From assembly GCA_021776245.1 (NCBI GenBank), contig JAJFGF010000047.1, forward strand, positions 106,559-170,558: a stretch of DNA of 64,000 nt, in the 5' to 3' direction. The DNA comes from Hyphococcus sp. GTDB taxonomy: Bacteria; Pseudomonadota; Alphaproteobacteria; Caulobacterales; Parvularculaceae. Positions 36,891 to 45,474 of the stretch are shown piece by piece. Numbering within the stretch: position 1 is the stretch's first letter; every line of letters starts with the position of its first letter. A program made the position numbers and the translations under genes. The notes under the pieces were generated by a model. The model saw only the letters and a list, made by a program, of their open reading frames with translations. It did no database searches and was not told the origin of the DNA.

Positions 36891-36959
36891 GGCCGCCGGT
36901 TTGACGCTTCGTCTGTGCGTGCATTTTAAGGACTTGAATCAAAGCCGTTTTTTATCTTC

Positions 36960-37637
36960 TCAGCCGCCAGCCGGATAGCGCAGCTTTGCCAGCGCTTCGA
37001 TTGGCGTTGCCGGATTGAGACCCATATCTCTCACCCGCGCTTTGGCCTTTTCGATCTGCATCACATTGTCGATGCGCGCATCGAGAAAGACGCGCGTCGG
37101 CGCTTCGTCCTCACTGTCATCGGCGAGCCAGCGTGCGAAGGTTGAAGTCCACACGCCTGAGAGAATACCGCGCTTTGAATAGAAATTGAAATCGGTGGAT
37201 TTATCGCCAAGGCCGCGCCAGATCGCATCCGCCGTCGCCCAGGCGAGACGAGGCCCGAGAAGGCCGCTGGTCGGCAGCGCCAGGATGGCCGCTGCGCGGC
37301 GTACAGCTTCTTTATGCGGGCGCAAAATGTCGAGCCGGGCGCGAACGGCGAAGGTGACCTTTTCGCGGATTTTAAGGGATTTAAATTCCGGCGCCGCCAT
37401 GGCGGCCAGCATCGCCCGGTCGTTACCTTCCGACCAAAAGCGTAAGAGATCCCGAACGCCGCAGGGAAAAGCGGCAAGTCGCACAGCCCGGTCGATCCCG
37501 GCGTCGCGCGCCGCAGCGTCCAGCATCGCCCCCGTCCAACCGTCAAACGCCGCGCGCCCAAGGGCGGCTTCAAGGATTTTCTCCCGGACGCTTTCAAAGC
37601 CGTCATGATCAGCAAAATTATCCGGTTTTTCAGGCAT
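36960..37637 (-). CDS. COQ9-family ubiquinone biosynthesis protein
   Basis: A 225-residue protein with a TetR-like N-terminal fold, followed by the COQ9 lipid-binding region (TADAIWRGLGDKSTDFNFYS then KRGILSGVWTSTFARWLADD, the family hallmark). COQ9 assists COQ7-type hydroxylation in ubiquinone synthesis and is found in alphaproteobacteria and mitochondria. The gene is divergent from rpsU, about 180 bases apart, an arrangement seen in related genomes. No frame defect. Confidence 0.93.
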   Translation of the reverse strand: MPEKPDNFADHDGFESVREKILEAALGRAAFDGWTGAMLDAAARDAGIDRAVRLAAFPCGVRDLLRFWSEGNDRAMLAAMAAPEFKSLKIREKVTFAVRARLDILRPHKEAVRRAAAILALPTSGLLGPRLAWATADAIWRGLGDKSTDFNFYSKRGILSGVWTSTFARWLADDSEDEAPTRVFLDARIDNVMQIEKAKARVRDMGLNPATPIEALAKLRYPAGG

Positions 37638-37814
37638 TTAAGGTCATTTTCCAATGGCAAAGCTTCTTGCCAGCTTATATAGACAAGGCGCACAGCCTTT
37701 GGTATAGGCCGCATCGTCTCACCGGCGCGCATAAAACGCGACGGCGGAGTTGCAAGTTGTTAGCGTCGCGGCCCTTCCCCGTGGCGTTTTTATTTTAAAC
37801 GGAGGCTTAAGTCC

Positions 37815-38024
37815 TTGGTACAGATCGTTGTCCGCGACAATAATGTCGAACAGGCCCTGCGCGCGTTGAAGAAAAAGATGCAGCGCGAAGGCACTTTCCG
37901 GGAAATGAAGCGCCGGAAATTCTACGAAAAACCGTCCGAAAAGAAGGCCCGTCAGAAGGCCGAAGCGGTGCGTCGCGCACGCAAACTGATTCGCAAACGC
38001 CTCCAGCGTGAAGGCGGGCTCTAG
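37815..38024 (+). CDS. rpsU: 30S ribosomal protein S21
   Basis: A 69-residue, highly basic protein ([20 protein letters not shown] at the N-terminus, [13 protein letters not shown] at the C-terminus) matching alphaproteobacterial S21. The start codon appears to be TTG at 37815, with GGAGG nine bases upstream. A non-ATG start may limit synthesis. It is followed by a clear terminator at 38068, so it is a single-gene unit divergent from the COQ9 gene. Confidence 0.95.
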   Translation: MVQIVVRDNNVEQALRALKKKMQREGTFREMKRRKFYEKPSEKKARQKAEAVRRARKLIRKRLQREGGL

Positions 38025-38067
38025 GCCAGGCGCGCGATTTAACCGCTTTTTAAGCAAGCTTTGGGAA

Positions 38068-38096
38068 GTCGGCTGGATATTCAGCCGGCTTTTTTG
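38068..38096 (+). terminator. Rho-independent terminator of rpsU
   Basis: GTCGGCTG and CAGCCGGC form an eight-pair stem (one G-U) around GATATT, followed by TTTTTT. It lies 44 bases past the rpsU stop, a standard intrinsic terminator. Confidence 0.85.
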
Positions 38097-38258
38097 CGTT
38101 GGGGGACATTATGCGAATCGCCGGATTAAAGGGGTGGCATTAATGTCTCGGGTTATGTGTTGTAATTGGCGGGTGGTGGTAATATGGCGGCCAGCCGCTA
38201 AAATACCCCGAGATGCGCGCCCGGCATGGCGGCAATTAGTTGCGCAAAGTGAGGATTT

Positions 38259-39338
38259 ATGAGGGGTAAGCTCACCTTTTTCGCCGGAATGGCGGGGGTT
38301 TTATTGTTCGCGGGGGCTTCGCCGGCGGCCGCCCAGGCCGAGATCGACGAACCGCAGCTGTCGCCGATGATTTTTGGGCCCACGCAAAAAGAGCGGCGGG
38401 AAAAAATCCGGCAGCGCGAAGCTGAGCGTCAAGAAGCAGAGCGCATCTCCCAGGAACAGGAATTTGACGGTCAGGATCTGGACGAGCCGAAACTGAAGCC
38501 GATTTTCGGACCTGTGGCCGATGCCGTCGAAGAAGAAGATCTGGTCGGCGGGCGTATTACTTTGGGCGAAGCCGATAATAATCGCGGGTTTTTTGGCGCG
38601 CTGACGCTTTTGGTGCCCGAAACCACCAATCTCAGCCTCGGCGTCGGCCCGCAATACCGCCCTGATTATTATGGATCAGACGACTATGAGTTTTTCCCGG
38701 ACCCGCAAGTCTATGTGAAATTCAAGAATTTTGTTTTCCTTGACGATGACGGGCTCGACTTTGCTGTGTTCGGGTTTTCGACTTTCCGTTTCGGACCATC
38801 GATACGCCTCAAAGGCCGCCGCAAGGAAAGTGAAAATATCGCGCTGACCGGCCTCGGCGATGTGGGCACCACTTTCGAATTCGGCGGATTTGTTGCAACG
38901 ACATTCCTTGACCGTTTTTCCTTCAAGGCAAAAGCGCTGCATGGTTTGAAAACCGGTCACCGCGGCACCATTGTTGACGCTAATCTGACCGCACTGTTGT
39001 TCAAGGCCGGACCGATATCGCTTTCAACCAGCGCCCAGGCGAGCTGGATCGGCAATCGCTATGCTGACGCGTATTTTTCAGTAACGCCAGTGCAATCAGC
39101 TGCATCAGGCGGCGTCTTAAATGTCTACGACGCCGGCCCGGGCATTCGTAATGTCGGCGCCAGCATCAACGGCTATATCAATATTCGCGATCGCTGGTCA
39201 TTAAACCCCTATGCGTCCTATGACTATGTCCTTGATGATTTCGCTGCGACACCGATCATTGAGGACTTCGGCAGCCGCCGGCAGTTCCGCGTCGGCTTCC
39301 ATTTGATGCGCGAATTTACGTTCGGTAAAGACGACTAA
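38259..39338 (+). CDS. MipA/OmpV-family outer-membrane protein
   Basis: A 359-residue protein with a signal peptide (GVLLFAGASPAAAQA). A charged region (~28-105) contains an arginine/glutamate-rich stretch (KERREKIRQREAERQEAERI) that may be a coiled coil. A beta-barrel domain occupies ~110-359. Alternating hydrophobic strands, GPQYRPDYYGSDDYEFFPDP and a final strand FRVGFHLMREFTFGKDD fit MipA/OmpV. The long acidic periplasmic insert is unusual for the family. A complementary pair TCTCGGG/CCCCGAGA lies in the leader (38145-38212). Confidence 0.85.
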   Translation: MRGKLTFFAGMAGVLLFAGASPAAAQAEIDEPQLSPMIFGPTQKERREKIRQREAERQEAERISQEQEFDGQDLDEPKLKPIFGPVADAVEEEDLVGGRITLGEADNNRGFFGALTLLVPETTNLSLGVGPQYRPDYYGSDDYEFFPDPQVYVKFKNFVFLDDDGLDFAVFGFSTFRFGPSIRLKGRRKESENIALTGLGDVGTTFEFGGFVATTFLDRFSFKAKALHGLKTGHRGTIVDANLTALLFKAGPISLSTSAQASWIGNRYADAYFSVTPVQSAASGGVLNVYDAGPGIRNVGASINGYINIRDRWSLNPYASYDYVLDDFAATPIIEDFGSRRQFRVGFHLMREFTFGKDD

Positions 39339-39380
39339 ATCAAACTGCCGATTCACGTTTATCGCGCGAAGCATATAATA

Positions 39381-39408
39381 AACGCGAACCTATGGGATCG
39401 CGTTTTTT
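39381..39408 (+). terminator. Rho-independent terminator of the MipA-like gene
   Basis: AACGCGA and TCGCGTT form a seven-bp stem with loop ACCTATGGGA, followed by a run of T. It lies 43 bases after the stop codon and before the convergent lipoprotein gene. Confidence 0.75.
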
Positions 39409-39455
39409 CATTCCATACATTCGACGCTGAAACAAATATTCCAACCCAAAAGCAT

Positions 39456-40388
39456 TTACGGTTTGCGGAATTTCAATGTCATGCGATCAGACTCGCCGAT
39501 TGCCTGCATCGCGGCGCGAATTTCTTCGTTTTCCCGACTTGCGCCGCCCAGGGTCGGCGGCAAGCGCCAGACAACATCTTCTTCCGCTGGCTGATCTTTT
39601 GGATTGGCGTTGATCTCGCTTTGGTCGGCCAATTCAAATCCGGCGTCTTCAAATACAGCGATGACGTGGCTCTGTTTGACATAGCCGTTATTGCCGACCG
39701 CCCATTCATCTGAATTTCCTTCGGGGGCGCGATGTTGAACCACACCGACAACGCCGCCGGGCTTTAAGAGATTATAAGCGTCTGCAAGCGCCTGCGTCCG
39801 GTATCCGCCTTTTTCTTCCGTGCGATTTAAATGATGAAACGCGCGCACCATCAAAACCGCATCGGCAGTTCCATGCATGTCTTCCGGCAACCCGCCATAG
39901 AAAAATGCGGAAAACGGTGCGCTGTTTTCATCGAGATCAGCATTACGCTCCTCAGCCCAGTTCGTCGGCCATTCACGGTTTTCGTCCTGCCATTCATCAG
40001 ATGCATAACGTCCGCCCATTTCCATGCGCTGTTCGAGCGAAAAATTCGCGCCAATGACGCGGCCTTTGGAACCCAGATATTCAGAAAGGATGCCAGAATA
40101 CCAGACCGGGCCCGGCAGCGTATCAACAACCGTCATGCCGGGCTCAATGCCGAAAAACTGCAGTGTTTCTTTTGGATGGCGATATTGATATCGCGCCTTT
40201 GTTTCATCGGACTGCGCCGCCAGCACAATATCCAACTGCGCCCCGGCGACGACTTTCGCCTCTCTTGCTTCGCCGCTATCTGCCGCCGATTGTTCGCCGG
40301 TCGTCGCCGCTTCGTCAGTAGACACAGCTTCCTGCCCGCCGCATGCAATCAAGGCCAGCGACAGCGCCGCCGTTAAATAATATTTCAT
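39456..40388 (-). CDS. Lipoprotein with a methyltransferase-like Rossmann domain
   Basis: A 310-residue protein with a lipoprotein signal (YYLTAALSLALIACGG, lipobox LIAC) and an acidic, serine-rich linker of ~30 residues. A SAM-methyltransferase-like fold follows. The motif I region reads GMTVVDTLPGPVWYSGILSE, motif II GRVIGANF, and motif IV-like ADAVLMVRAFHHL. The glycine-rich loop is poor compared with active methyltransferases (DTLPGPVW in place of DxGxGxG). Export of a SAM-dependent fold is odd, because SAM is cytoplasmic. It may bind another ligand. Similar exported methyltransferase-like proteins occur in other proteobacteria. Confidence 0.8.
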   Translation of the reverse strand: MKYYLTAALSLALIACGGQEAVSTDEAATTGEQSAADSGEAREAKVVAGAQLDIVLAAQSDETKARYQYRHPKETLQFFGIEPGMTVVDTLPGPVWYSGILSEYLGSKGRVIGANFSLEQRMEMGGRYASDEWQDENREWPTNWAEERNADLDENSAPFSAFFYGGLPEDMHGTADAVLMVRAFHHLNRTEEKGGYRTQALADAYNLLKPGGVVGVVQHRAPEGNSDEWAVGNNGYVKQSHVIAVFEDAGFELADQSEINANPKDQPAEEDVVWRLPPTLGGASRENEEIRAAMQAIGESDRMTLKFRKP

Positions 40389-40620
40389 CGATTTTCCCCG
40401 TCTGTGATAACGCCAACGTCCGAACTCGTTGAATGATACACCAGATTCAACTTCGAAAACATCCAGAATTCAATTTCAGCCTCTTTCCGGATGCATTGCG
40501 GCGTCTTTGATGATGCAATGCTGGGCCGAAATCGGCCAAAGCTTGGCGCCAGCTGGACAGCGGTCCCGTGTTCGCAGCGCAACACTGCACGCTGCGCCGC
40601 ATACGGGAAGACGCGTATGA

Positions 40621-42021
40621 CTAAAGCGCCTTGACGATTTCCTCACACATCTTTTTGGCGTCGCCGAACAGCATCATGGTGTTGTCGCGGAAGAACAGCT
40701 CATTTTGCACACCCGCATAGCCCGACGCCATGGAGCGTTTAATAAAGAGAACCGTGCCCGCATTTTCGACGTCAAGGATCGGCATGCCGTAGATCGGCGA
40801 CGCCTTGTCGGTTTTTGCCGCGGGATTGGTGACGTCATTGGCGCCGATCACAAAGGCGACGTCAGCGGTACGGAATTCGGAATTGATATCTTCAAGCTCG
40901 AAAACTTCGTCATATGGCACCTGTGCTTCGGCAAGAAGCACATTCATATGCCCGGGCATGCGGCCCGCAACCGGGTGGATAGCATATTTGATCTCAACGC
41001 CTTCGGCTTTCAGCTTATCGACCATTTCCTTGAGCGCGTGCTGGGCTTGCGCGACGGCCATGCCGTATCCCGGGACAATGATGACTTTCCCGGCGTTCTT
41101 CATAATGAACGCCGCATCGTCAGCCGACCCTCGTTTTACGGGCCGTGTTTCCTCAGCAGCATCGCCTGCCGCCGCATCTTCACCGCCAAAGCCGCCAAGA
41201 ATGACGGAGATGAATGAGCGGTTCATGCCCTTGCACATTATATAAGAGAGGATCGCCCCGGAAGATCCGACCAGCGCGCCGGTGATAATCAGCGCCATAT
41301 TCTCAAGCGTAAAGCCGATGCCCGCCGCCGCCCAGCCTGAATATGAATTGAGCATTGAAACGACCACCGGCATGTCGGCGCCGCCGATCGGAACAATAAT
41401 CAAAAAACCGAGGATGAACGCGGCGATCGTCAAAAACAGGAAGGCCGAAATCGATTGCTCAAATGTCATCAACAGGCCGAGCATCAACAGCATAAAAACG
41501 GCGATGCCGAGATTAATGGAATGGCGGTAAGGCAACAGGATTGGCTTGCCGGACATATTGCCGTTGAGTTTTGCAAACGCGATGATTGAACCTGAAAAAG
41601 TGATCGCGCCGATGGCGACGCCAAGCGACATTTCCACAATCGACTGCAAATGGATGTGGCCGACTTCGCCGATACCGAAAGCGCCCGGCGCCAGGAACGC
41701 AGCCCAGGCGATCAAAACAGCGGCAAGACCCACAAGCGAGTGAAAAGCCGCAACCAGCTGCGGCATTTCGGTCATCTGAATGCGGCGCGCGACGACTGCG
41801 CCGAACCCGCCGCCGAGGCCGATGGCGATGAGAATGAAAAACCAGGTGCCAAATCCCTTGTCCTGCAGCACAAATAACGTCGTCACGACGGCAATGAACA
41901 TGCCAATCATGCCAAAACGGTTGCCTTCACGCGCGGTCTCGGGAGATGAAAGCCCACGCAGCGCAAGAATGAAAAGGATGCCTGAGGCGACGTAGAGGAG
42001 CGCCGGTAAATTATCCGCCAT
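40621..42021 (-). CDS. pntB: NAD(P) transhydrogenase subunit beta
   Basis: About 466 residues: nine membrane helices (~5-270) and a C-terminal NADP(H)-binding domain III. Markers are PLLMTFEQSISAFL-type helices, GADMPVVVSMLNSYSGWAAA in the membrane part, and VPGYGMAVAQAQHAL, HPVAGRMPGHMNVLLAEAQV and GANDVTNPAAKTDKASPIYG in domain III. Together with PntAA and PntAB it pumps protons while reducing NADP+ with NADH. The ATG at 42021 is preferred over 42060. It follows pntAB with ten bases spacing. Confidence 0.95.
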   Translation of the reverse strand: MADNLPALLYVASGILFILALRGLSSPETAREGNRFGMIGMFIAVVTTLFVLQDKGFGTWFFILIAIGLGGGFGAVVARRIQMTEMPQLVAAFHSLVGLAAVLIAWAAFLAPGAFGIGEVGHIHLQSIVEMSLGVAIGAITFSGSIIAFAKLNGNMSGKPILLPYRHSINLGIAVFMLLMLGLLMTFEQSISAFLFLTIAAFILGFLIIVPIGGADMPVVVSMLNSYSGWAAAGIGFTLENMALIITGALVGSSGAILSYIMCKGMNRSFISVILGGFGGEDAAAGDAAEETRPVKRGSADDAAFIMKNAGKVIIVPGYGMAVAQAQHALKEMVDKLKAEGVEIKYAIHPVAGRMPGHMNVLLAEAQVPYDEVFELEDINSEFRTADVAFVIGANDVTNPAAKTDKASPIYGMPILDVENAGTVLFIKRSMASGYAGVQNELFFRDNTMMLFGDAKKMCEEIVKAL

Positions 42022-42031
42022 TATATGGCCC

Positions 42032-42511
42032 TTACCCTTCTTTTTTCTTGTACATGGCAAGCATGCGCTGGGTCACCAGAAAGCCGCCGAATATGTTGAC
42101 GCTGGCGAGCGCAACGGCGGCAAAACCAAACATTTTTGGCCAGAAACTATTGGCTGAATCCACAAGGTCGGCGCCGACCGCAATCAGCGCCCCGACGATC
42201 ACCACGGATGAAATGGCATTGGTGACCGACATCAGCGGCGTATGCAGCGCCGGCGTGACTGACCAGACAACATAATAACCAACGAAGATCGCAAGAACGA
42301 AAATCGCCAGCAAAAAGACAAAGTCGGAAATCGGGCTGGATGCCGCGAGAATTGCAAGCTGATCGGCGATGTCGCGCGCCTGTTCCGCCGCAGCCGTCGC
42401 CGCTTCTGCATTCCCGGATGCGTTTGACGCAGCCGCCTCTGCAGTTTTCGCCAGTTCCTCGGCGGTTTTTGCAGCTTCTTCTATCTGTTCTGTTCGATCC
42501 TGTGCGGCCAT
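42032..42511 (-). CDS. pntAB: NAD(P) transhydrogenase transmembrane subunit alpha 2
   Basis: A 159-residue protein with a long alanine/glutamate-rich N-terminal helix (~1-55, [18 protein letters not shown]) that is unusual compared with shorter PntAB proteins. The typical four-helix membrane domain follows, with [31 protein letters not shown] and [16 protein letters not shown]. The N-terminal extension resembles a coiled coil and may reach the membrane-proximal face of PntAA. It sits between pntAA and pntB in the operon. Confidence 0.92.
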   Translation of the reverse strand: MAAQDRTEQIEEAAKTAEELAKTAEAAASNASGNAEAATAAAEQARDIADQLAILAASSPISDFVFLLAIFVLAIFVGYYVVWSVTPALHTPLMSVTNAISSVVIVGALIAVGADLVDSANSFWPKMFGFAAVALASVNIFGGFLVTQRMLAMYKKKEG

Positions 42512-42534
42512 GGGTCAGATCCTTTGACGTATTT

Positions 42535-43767
42535 TCAGGCGCTGTCTTCTGCGTTGTCAGATGGGGCGCCGTCAGATGATTTTTCGTCCGGCGCTTCTTC
42601 TAAAGTTTGCTCTTCGACCGGTGCAGGTCGGCCGGCCGTTTCTGCGAAGGCCGGATGGATTACGGCGCCGTCACGGGTCAGCGCCACACCCTTGATAATC
42701 TCGTCATCCCAATCAACGGCGAAGGCGTTTGTTTCCTTGTCGTAAAACGCCGAGACAAAGTTGAAGACATTGCGCGCATAAAGACTTGATGCGTCCGACG
42801 CCAAACGTCCGGGGACATTTGAAAAACCGAGGATCGTTACGCCGCCGGTCTCAATCGCTTCACCCGGCCGGGTGAGTGCAACATTGCCGCCCTGTTCTGC
42901 CGCCAGATCGACGATCACCGAACCCGCCGCCATGGAATTGACCATGGCTTCACTGATGAGTTTTGGCGCGGGGCGACCGGGGATCAGCGCCGTGGTGATC
43001 ACGATATCCTGTTTCTTGATATGTTCGGCGATAAATTCAGCTTGCCGTTTTTGAAAGTCTTCGGACATTTCCCTGGCGTATCCGCCTTCGGTTTCCGCCT
43101 CTTTCATGGCCTCTTCATCAACAGTGACAAAGCTCGCGCCGAGGCTTTCAACCTGTTCCTTCGCAGCAAAGCGCACATCGGTCGCCGATACGACGGCGCC
43201 GAGGCGCCGCGCCGTCGCGATTGCCTGAAGGCCCGCAACGCCAGCGCCCATAATCAGAACCTTGGCTGGCGCGATGGTGCCTGCGGCGGTCATCATCATC
43301 GGAAACGCTTTGCCGAAATATGCCGCCGCATCGATCACCGCTTTATAGCCTGAGAGATTTGATTGCGACGACAGGACGTCCATTGACTGGGCGCGCGTGA
43401 TGCGCGGCATCAGATCGAGCGACAAGGCGTCTATGCCAAGGCGCGCATAGGCGGCGATTGAATCGGCATCATTATAAGGTGAGAGGATAGCCGCCAGTTT
43501 GACGCCGCGGCCCAGCGCTCGCATTTCCTCACTGGACGGGCGTTGCACCTTAACCACCAAATCGGCATTTTGCGCCGCATCTGCCGCGCTTGGGCTTATT
43601 TCTGCGCCGGCCTCGCGATAGGCCTCATCAGAAAACCTTGCGCCCTCGCCCGCACGGGACTGCACGGAGACTTCAGCGCCCAGAGCGATAAACTTTTTGA
43701 CAGTCTCAGGCGACGCCGCGACCCTTGTTTCGCCGGATCGGGTTTCCTTCAGGACAGCAATTTTCAT
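42535..43767 (-). CDS. pntAA: NAD(P) transhydrogenase subunit alpha 1 (NAD(H)-binding)
   Basis: A 410-residue soluble domain I protein. The ATG at 43767 follows GGAGG four bases upstream. Signatures are MKIAVLKETRSGETRVAASP, MPRITRAQSMDVLSSQSNLS, the NAD-binding VLIMGAGVAGLQAIATARRL, and AEQGGNVALTRPGE. The C-terminal ~40 residues are acidic and vary among species. First enzyme gene of the pntAA-pntAB-pntB set; the upstream small membrane gene at 43809 lies close. Confidence 0.95.
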   Translation of the reverse strand: MKIAVLKETRSGETRVAASPETVKKFIALGAEVSVQSRAGEGARFSDEAYREAGAEISPSAADAAQNADLVVKVQRPSSEEMRALGRGVKLAAILSPYNDADSIAAYARLGIDALSLDLMPRITRAQSMDVLSSQSNLSGYKAVIDAAAYFGKAFPMMMTAAGTIAPAKVLIMGAGVAGLQAIATARRLGAVVSATDVRFAAKEQVESLGASFVTVDEEAMKEAETEGGYAREMSEDFQKRQAEFIAEHIKKQDIVITTALIPGRPAPKLISEAMVNSMAAGSVIVDLAAEQGGNVALTRPGEAIETGGVTILGFSNVPGRLASDASSLYARNVFNFVSAFYDKETNAFAVDWDDEIIKGVALTRDGAVIHPAFAETAGRPAPVEEQTLEEAPDEKSSDGAPSDNAEDSA

Positions 43768-43808
43768 CAGGCCTCCGGGGTCAGCGAACATTGCCGCTTA
43801 AGTCATCG

Positions 43809-44033
43809 CTAGTGAGAGAAAAATGCTTTCACAACAAAATGTACAAATACATAAGTAATCACGCCAAGTAAAAGCGACAACCAAATGCCGTTCGCCATGA
43901 CCAGACTGGTGAAAAACATCGTGAGCGCCAGCGAGAAGGGCACGCCGATTTCCGAGCCGGCCTTCATAATCGCCTTATAGGATTTAAGATGCTCCTCCGC
44001 ATCCTCGCTGCGCTGAATAGCGTCGTCTGTCAT
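43809..44033 (-). CDS. Small one- or two-helix membrane protein, aa3-type oxidase subunit IV-like
   Basis: 74 residues: an acidic N-terminus (TDDAIQRSEDAEEHLKSYKA) then two hydrophobic stretches (VPFSLALTMFFTSLVMA and LSLLLGVITYVFVHFVV). The EEHLKSYKAIM pattern followed by a helix resembles the short 'aa3-type cytochrome c oxidase subunit IV' proteins that sit upstream of pntAA in many alphaproteobacteria. Those have one helix, so this is at most a relative. Its function is unproven. It is 42 bases before pntAA and likely co-transcribed. Confidence 0.6.
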   Translation of the reverse strand: MTDDAIQRSEDAEEHLKSYKAIMKAGSEIGVPFSLALTMFFTSLVMANGIWLSLLLGVITYVFVHFVVKAFFSH

Positions 44034-44103
44034 CTCATAAAACCCCGTGTCAATGTGACTTGGTTCTGTCGGAATTTATCCCGGCCCGCAAGGGGCTGTT
44101 CCC

Positions 44104-44218
44104 GGGCGTTTCCAAGATAAAGTGGGGCCCGGTTTATCATCCGGAAACGCCCAGGAATCATATCTGGGCGCATTTCTTGTCGGAAAACCGCATAACACTT
44201 TTCCGGAAATGCGCTAGA
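44104..44218 (+). repeat. Two adjacent inverted-repeat elements
   Basis: GGGCGTTTCC at 44104 and GGAAACGCCC at 44142 form a perfect 10-bp inverted repeat. At 44169-44218 follows GCATTTC ... AAAACCG ... CTTTTCCGGAAATGC, of the same design as the element at 34333-34383, including a closing CTAGA-like end. It lies between the small membrane gene and the convergent end of the hydrolase gene. Confidence 0.55.
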
Positions 44219-45200
44219 CCCCAAATCGCACGGGCCAGCAGCTCAACAGCGTCCTCAAGGTCGAGACAAACGCCAGCGGCTGATCCATCATCAAATGATG
44301 ATGGGCGTCCGGGATCATCACGAAAGGCGAGCGGCTTTTCGCCTGTTCGCGCAGATGCTCAAGACCCTCACCCTGGGCAAAAAGTGATTTTTCCCCATAA
44401 ATGAAGGCAAGCGGGCAACGGGCCGCGCGTAAAAGATCGCGCTCGAAATGAATATCGAAATTTGCGCCCTTGGTCGGGTCGAATTTCCAGGTCCAGCCCT
44501 CGCCGCCGCCGGGCGCCGGCACGGGGCGCAAGCCCTGCCGGGCGATGTAATCGACCAGATAGAGATGCGCCGCCGGCTGGTTCGGCAGGAACCGGAAGCG
44601 CTGGATCGGCTCCGCCATGGTCTCATAGATGCGGGTCGAGCGATTTGCGTCCTTCGGATCGGCTTTGGCCTTGATGACGGTGTAGCCTTCGTCGGGATCG
44701 GGAACTCCAAGGGGGCTATCGACGATCACAGCGCCGCCAAGGCGCTCGCCTTCGCGTTCAACAGCAGCCAGTGTCACCCAGCCGCCGAAACTGTGACCAA
44801 CAACGACCGGCCGTCCACGCGTATCAAGCCCGGCCTTTTCAATCACAGCGAAAATCTCATCGACCTGCAAATCGAGTGAATAGCGGTCGCGCCAGCCGGA
44901 ATCGCCCATTCCCGAGAGATCCAGCGCTGCAACGCGCCGATTGCCGGCAAAAAACGGTGCAAAAGGCCGCCACCAATTGCGATGCGCCCGGCCGCCATGA
45001 ACAAACAAGAGCCCGCGGCCGCCTTCCTCACCCCAGGCTGAATAGGTGATGCGCGCACCGCCGACATCGACCGCGCCTTCTTCCGACGGCGTGGCGATCG
45101 CCTTTTCAAACCAGTCAGGCGCCGGCGGCTTGACGCCGCCAAGATCCGCCAGGGGCCGGATCAAGTCGGATTTCGCTGATGCCCCGCCAGGCTGCGCCAT
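44214..45200 (-). CDS. Alpha/beta hydrolase
   Basis: About 328 residues. The ATG at 45200 (MAQPGGASAKSDL) is preferred over an in-frame start at 45299 whose extension is low-complexity. The fold markers are LLFVHGGRAHRNWW (oxyanion strand), ALDLSGMGDSG, the nucleophile elbow VVGHSFGGW, and a late PDAHHHLMMDQP carrying the catalytic histidine. It is probably an esterase or related hydrolase, with a substrate that cannot be named. It is transcribed alone, convergent with nothing; the CtrA-box region lies upstream on the other side. Confidence 0.88.
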   Translation of the reverse strand: MAQPGGASAKSDLIRPLADLGGVKPPAPDWFEKAIATPSEEGAVDVGGARITYSAWGEEGGRGLLFVHGGRAHRNWWRPFAPFFAGNRRVAALDLSGMGDSGWRDRYSLDLQVDEIFAVIEKAGLDTRGRPVVVGHSFGGWVTLAAVEREGERLGGAVIVDSPLGVPDPDEGYTVIKAKADPKDANRSTRIYETMAEPIQRFRFLPNQPAAHLYLVDYIARQGLRPVPAPGGGEGWTWKFDPTKGANFDIHFERDLLRAARCPLAFIYGEKSLFAQGEGLEHLREQAKSRSPFVMIPDAHHHLMMDQPLAFVSTLRTLLSCWPVRFGV

Positions 45201-45331
45201 AAGTTTTGCCTCTTGATCGATGCCGGACCCTGATAGCGCAGCTTTGGCGCCTACGCAAAGGCCGCCGCGCAGGGCCGCCGCGCAGGGCCGCCGGGCCATT
45301 TCGCGCGCCCGGCGCGGGCGGGCGCCGCCGG

Positions 45332-45361
45332 TTAACGCAATATTAATTCGTAAACGAATTA
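45332..45361 (+). promoter_or_regulatory. CtrA-type box and overlapping perfect palindrome
   Basis: TTAA, seven bases (CGCAATA) and TTAA form a perfect TTAA-N7-TTAA motif at 45332-45346, the consensus for the cell-cycle regulator CtrA. A perfect palindrome TAATTCGT-AA-ACGAATTA spans 45344-45361 and overlaps it. Both are 115-140 bases before the ATG of the TacA-like regulator. In Caulobacter, tacA is CtrA-activated, so the position is coherent. Confidence 0.7.
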
Positions 45362-45474
45362 TTACGCTGGCTGATCGCGAAAAATGTTTCGGAATGACAC
45401 GTTTTTAAACCGATCTTTACTTGCAGGGCCCATTCTCCCGGCAAATCAAGCGCCTTAAAGGGAACCTGTCTGCT

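Noticed and set aside
36738..36929. Open frame in the third repeat copy
   Set aside because: It lies within the hairpin-rich repeat, and other copies do not keep the frame.
38008..38262. 84-codon open frame after rpsU
   Set aside because: It crosses the rpsU stop and terminator, has no ribosome site, and resembles no protein.
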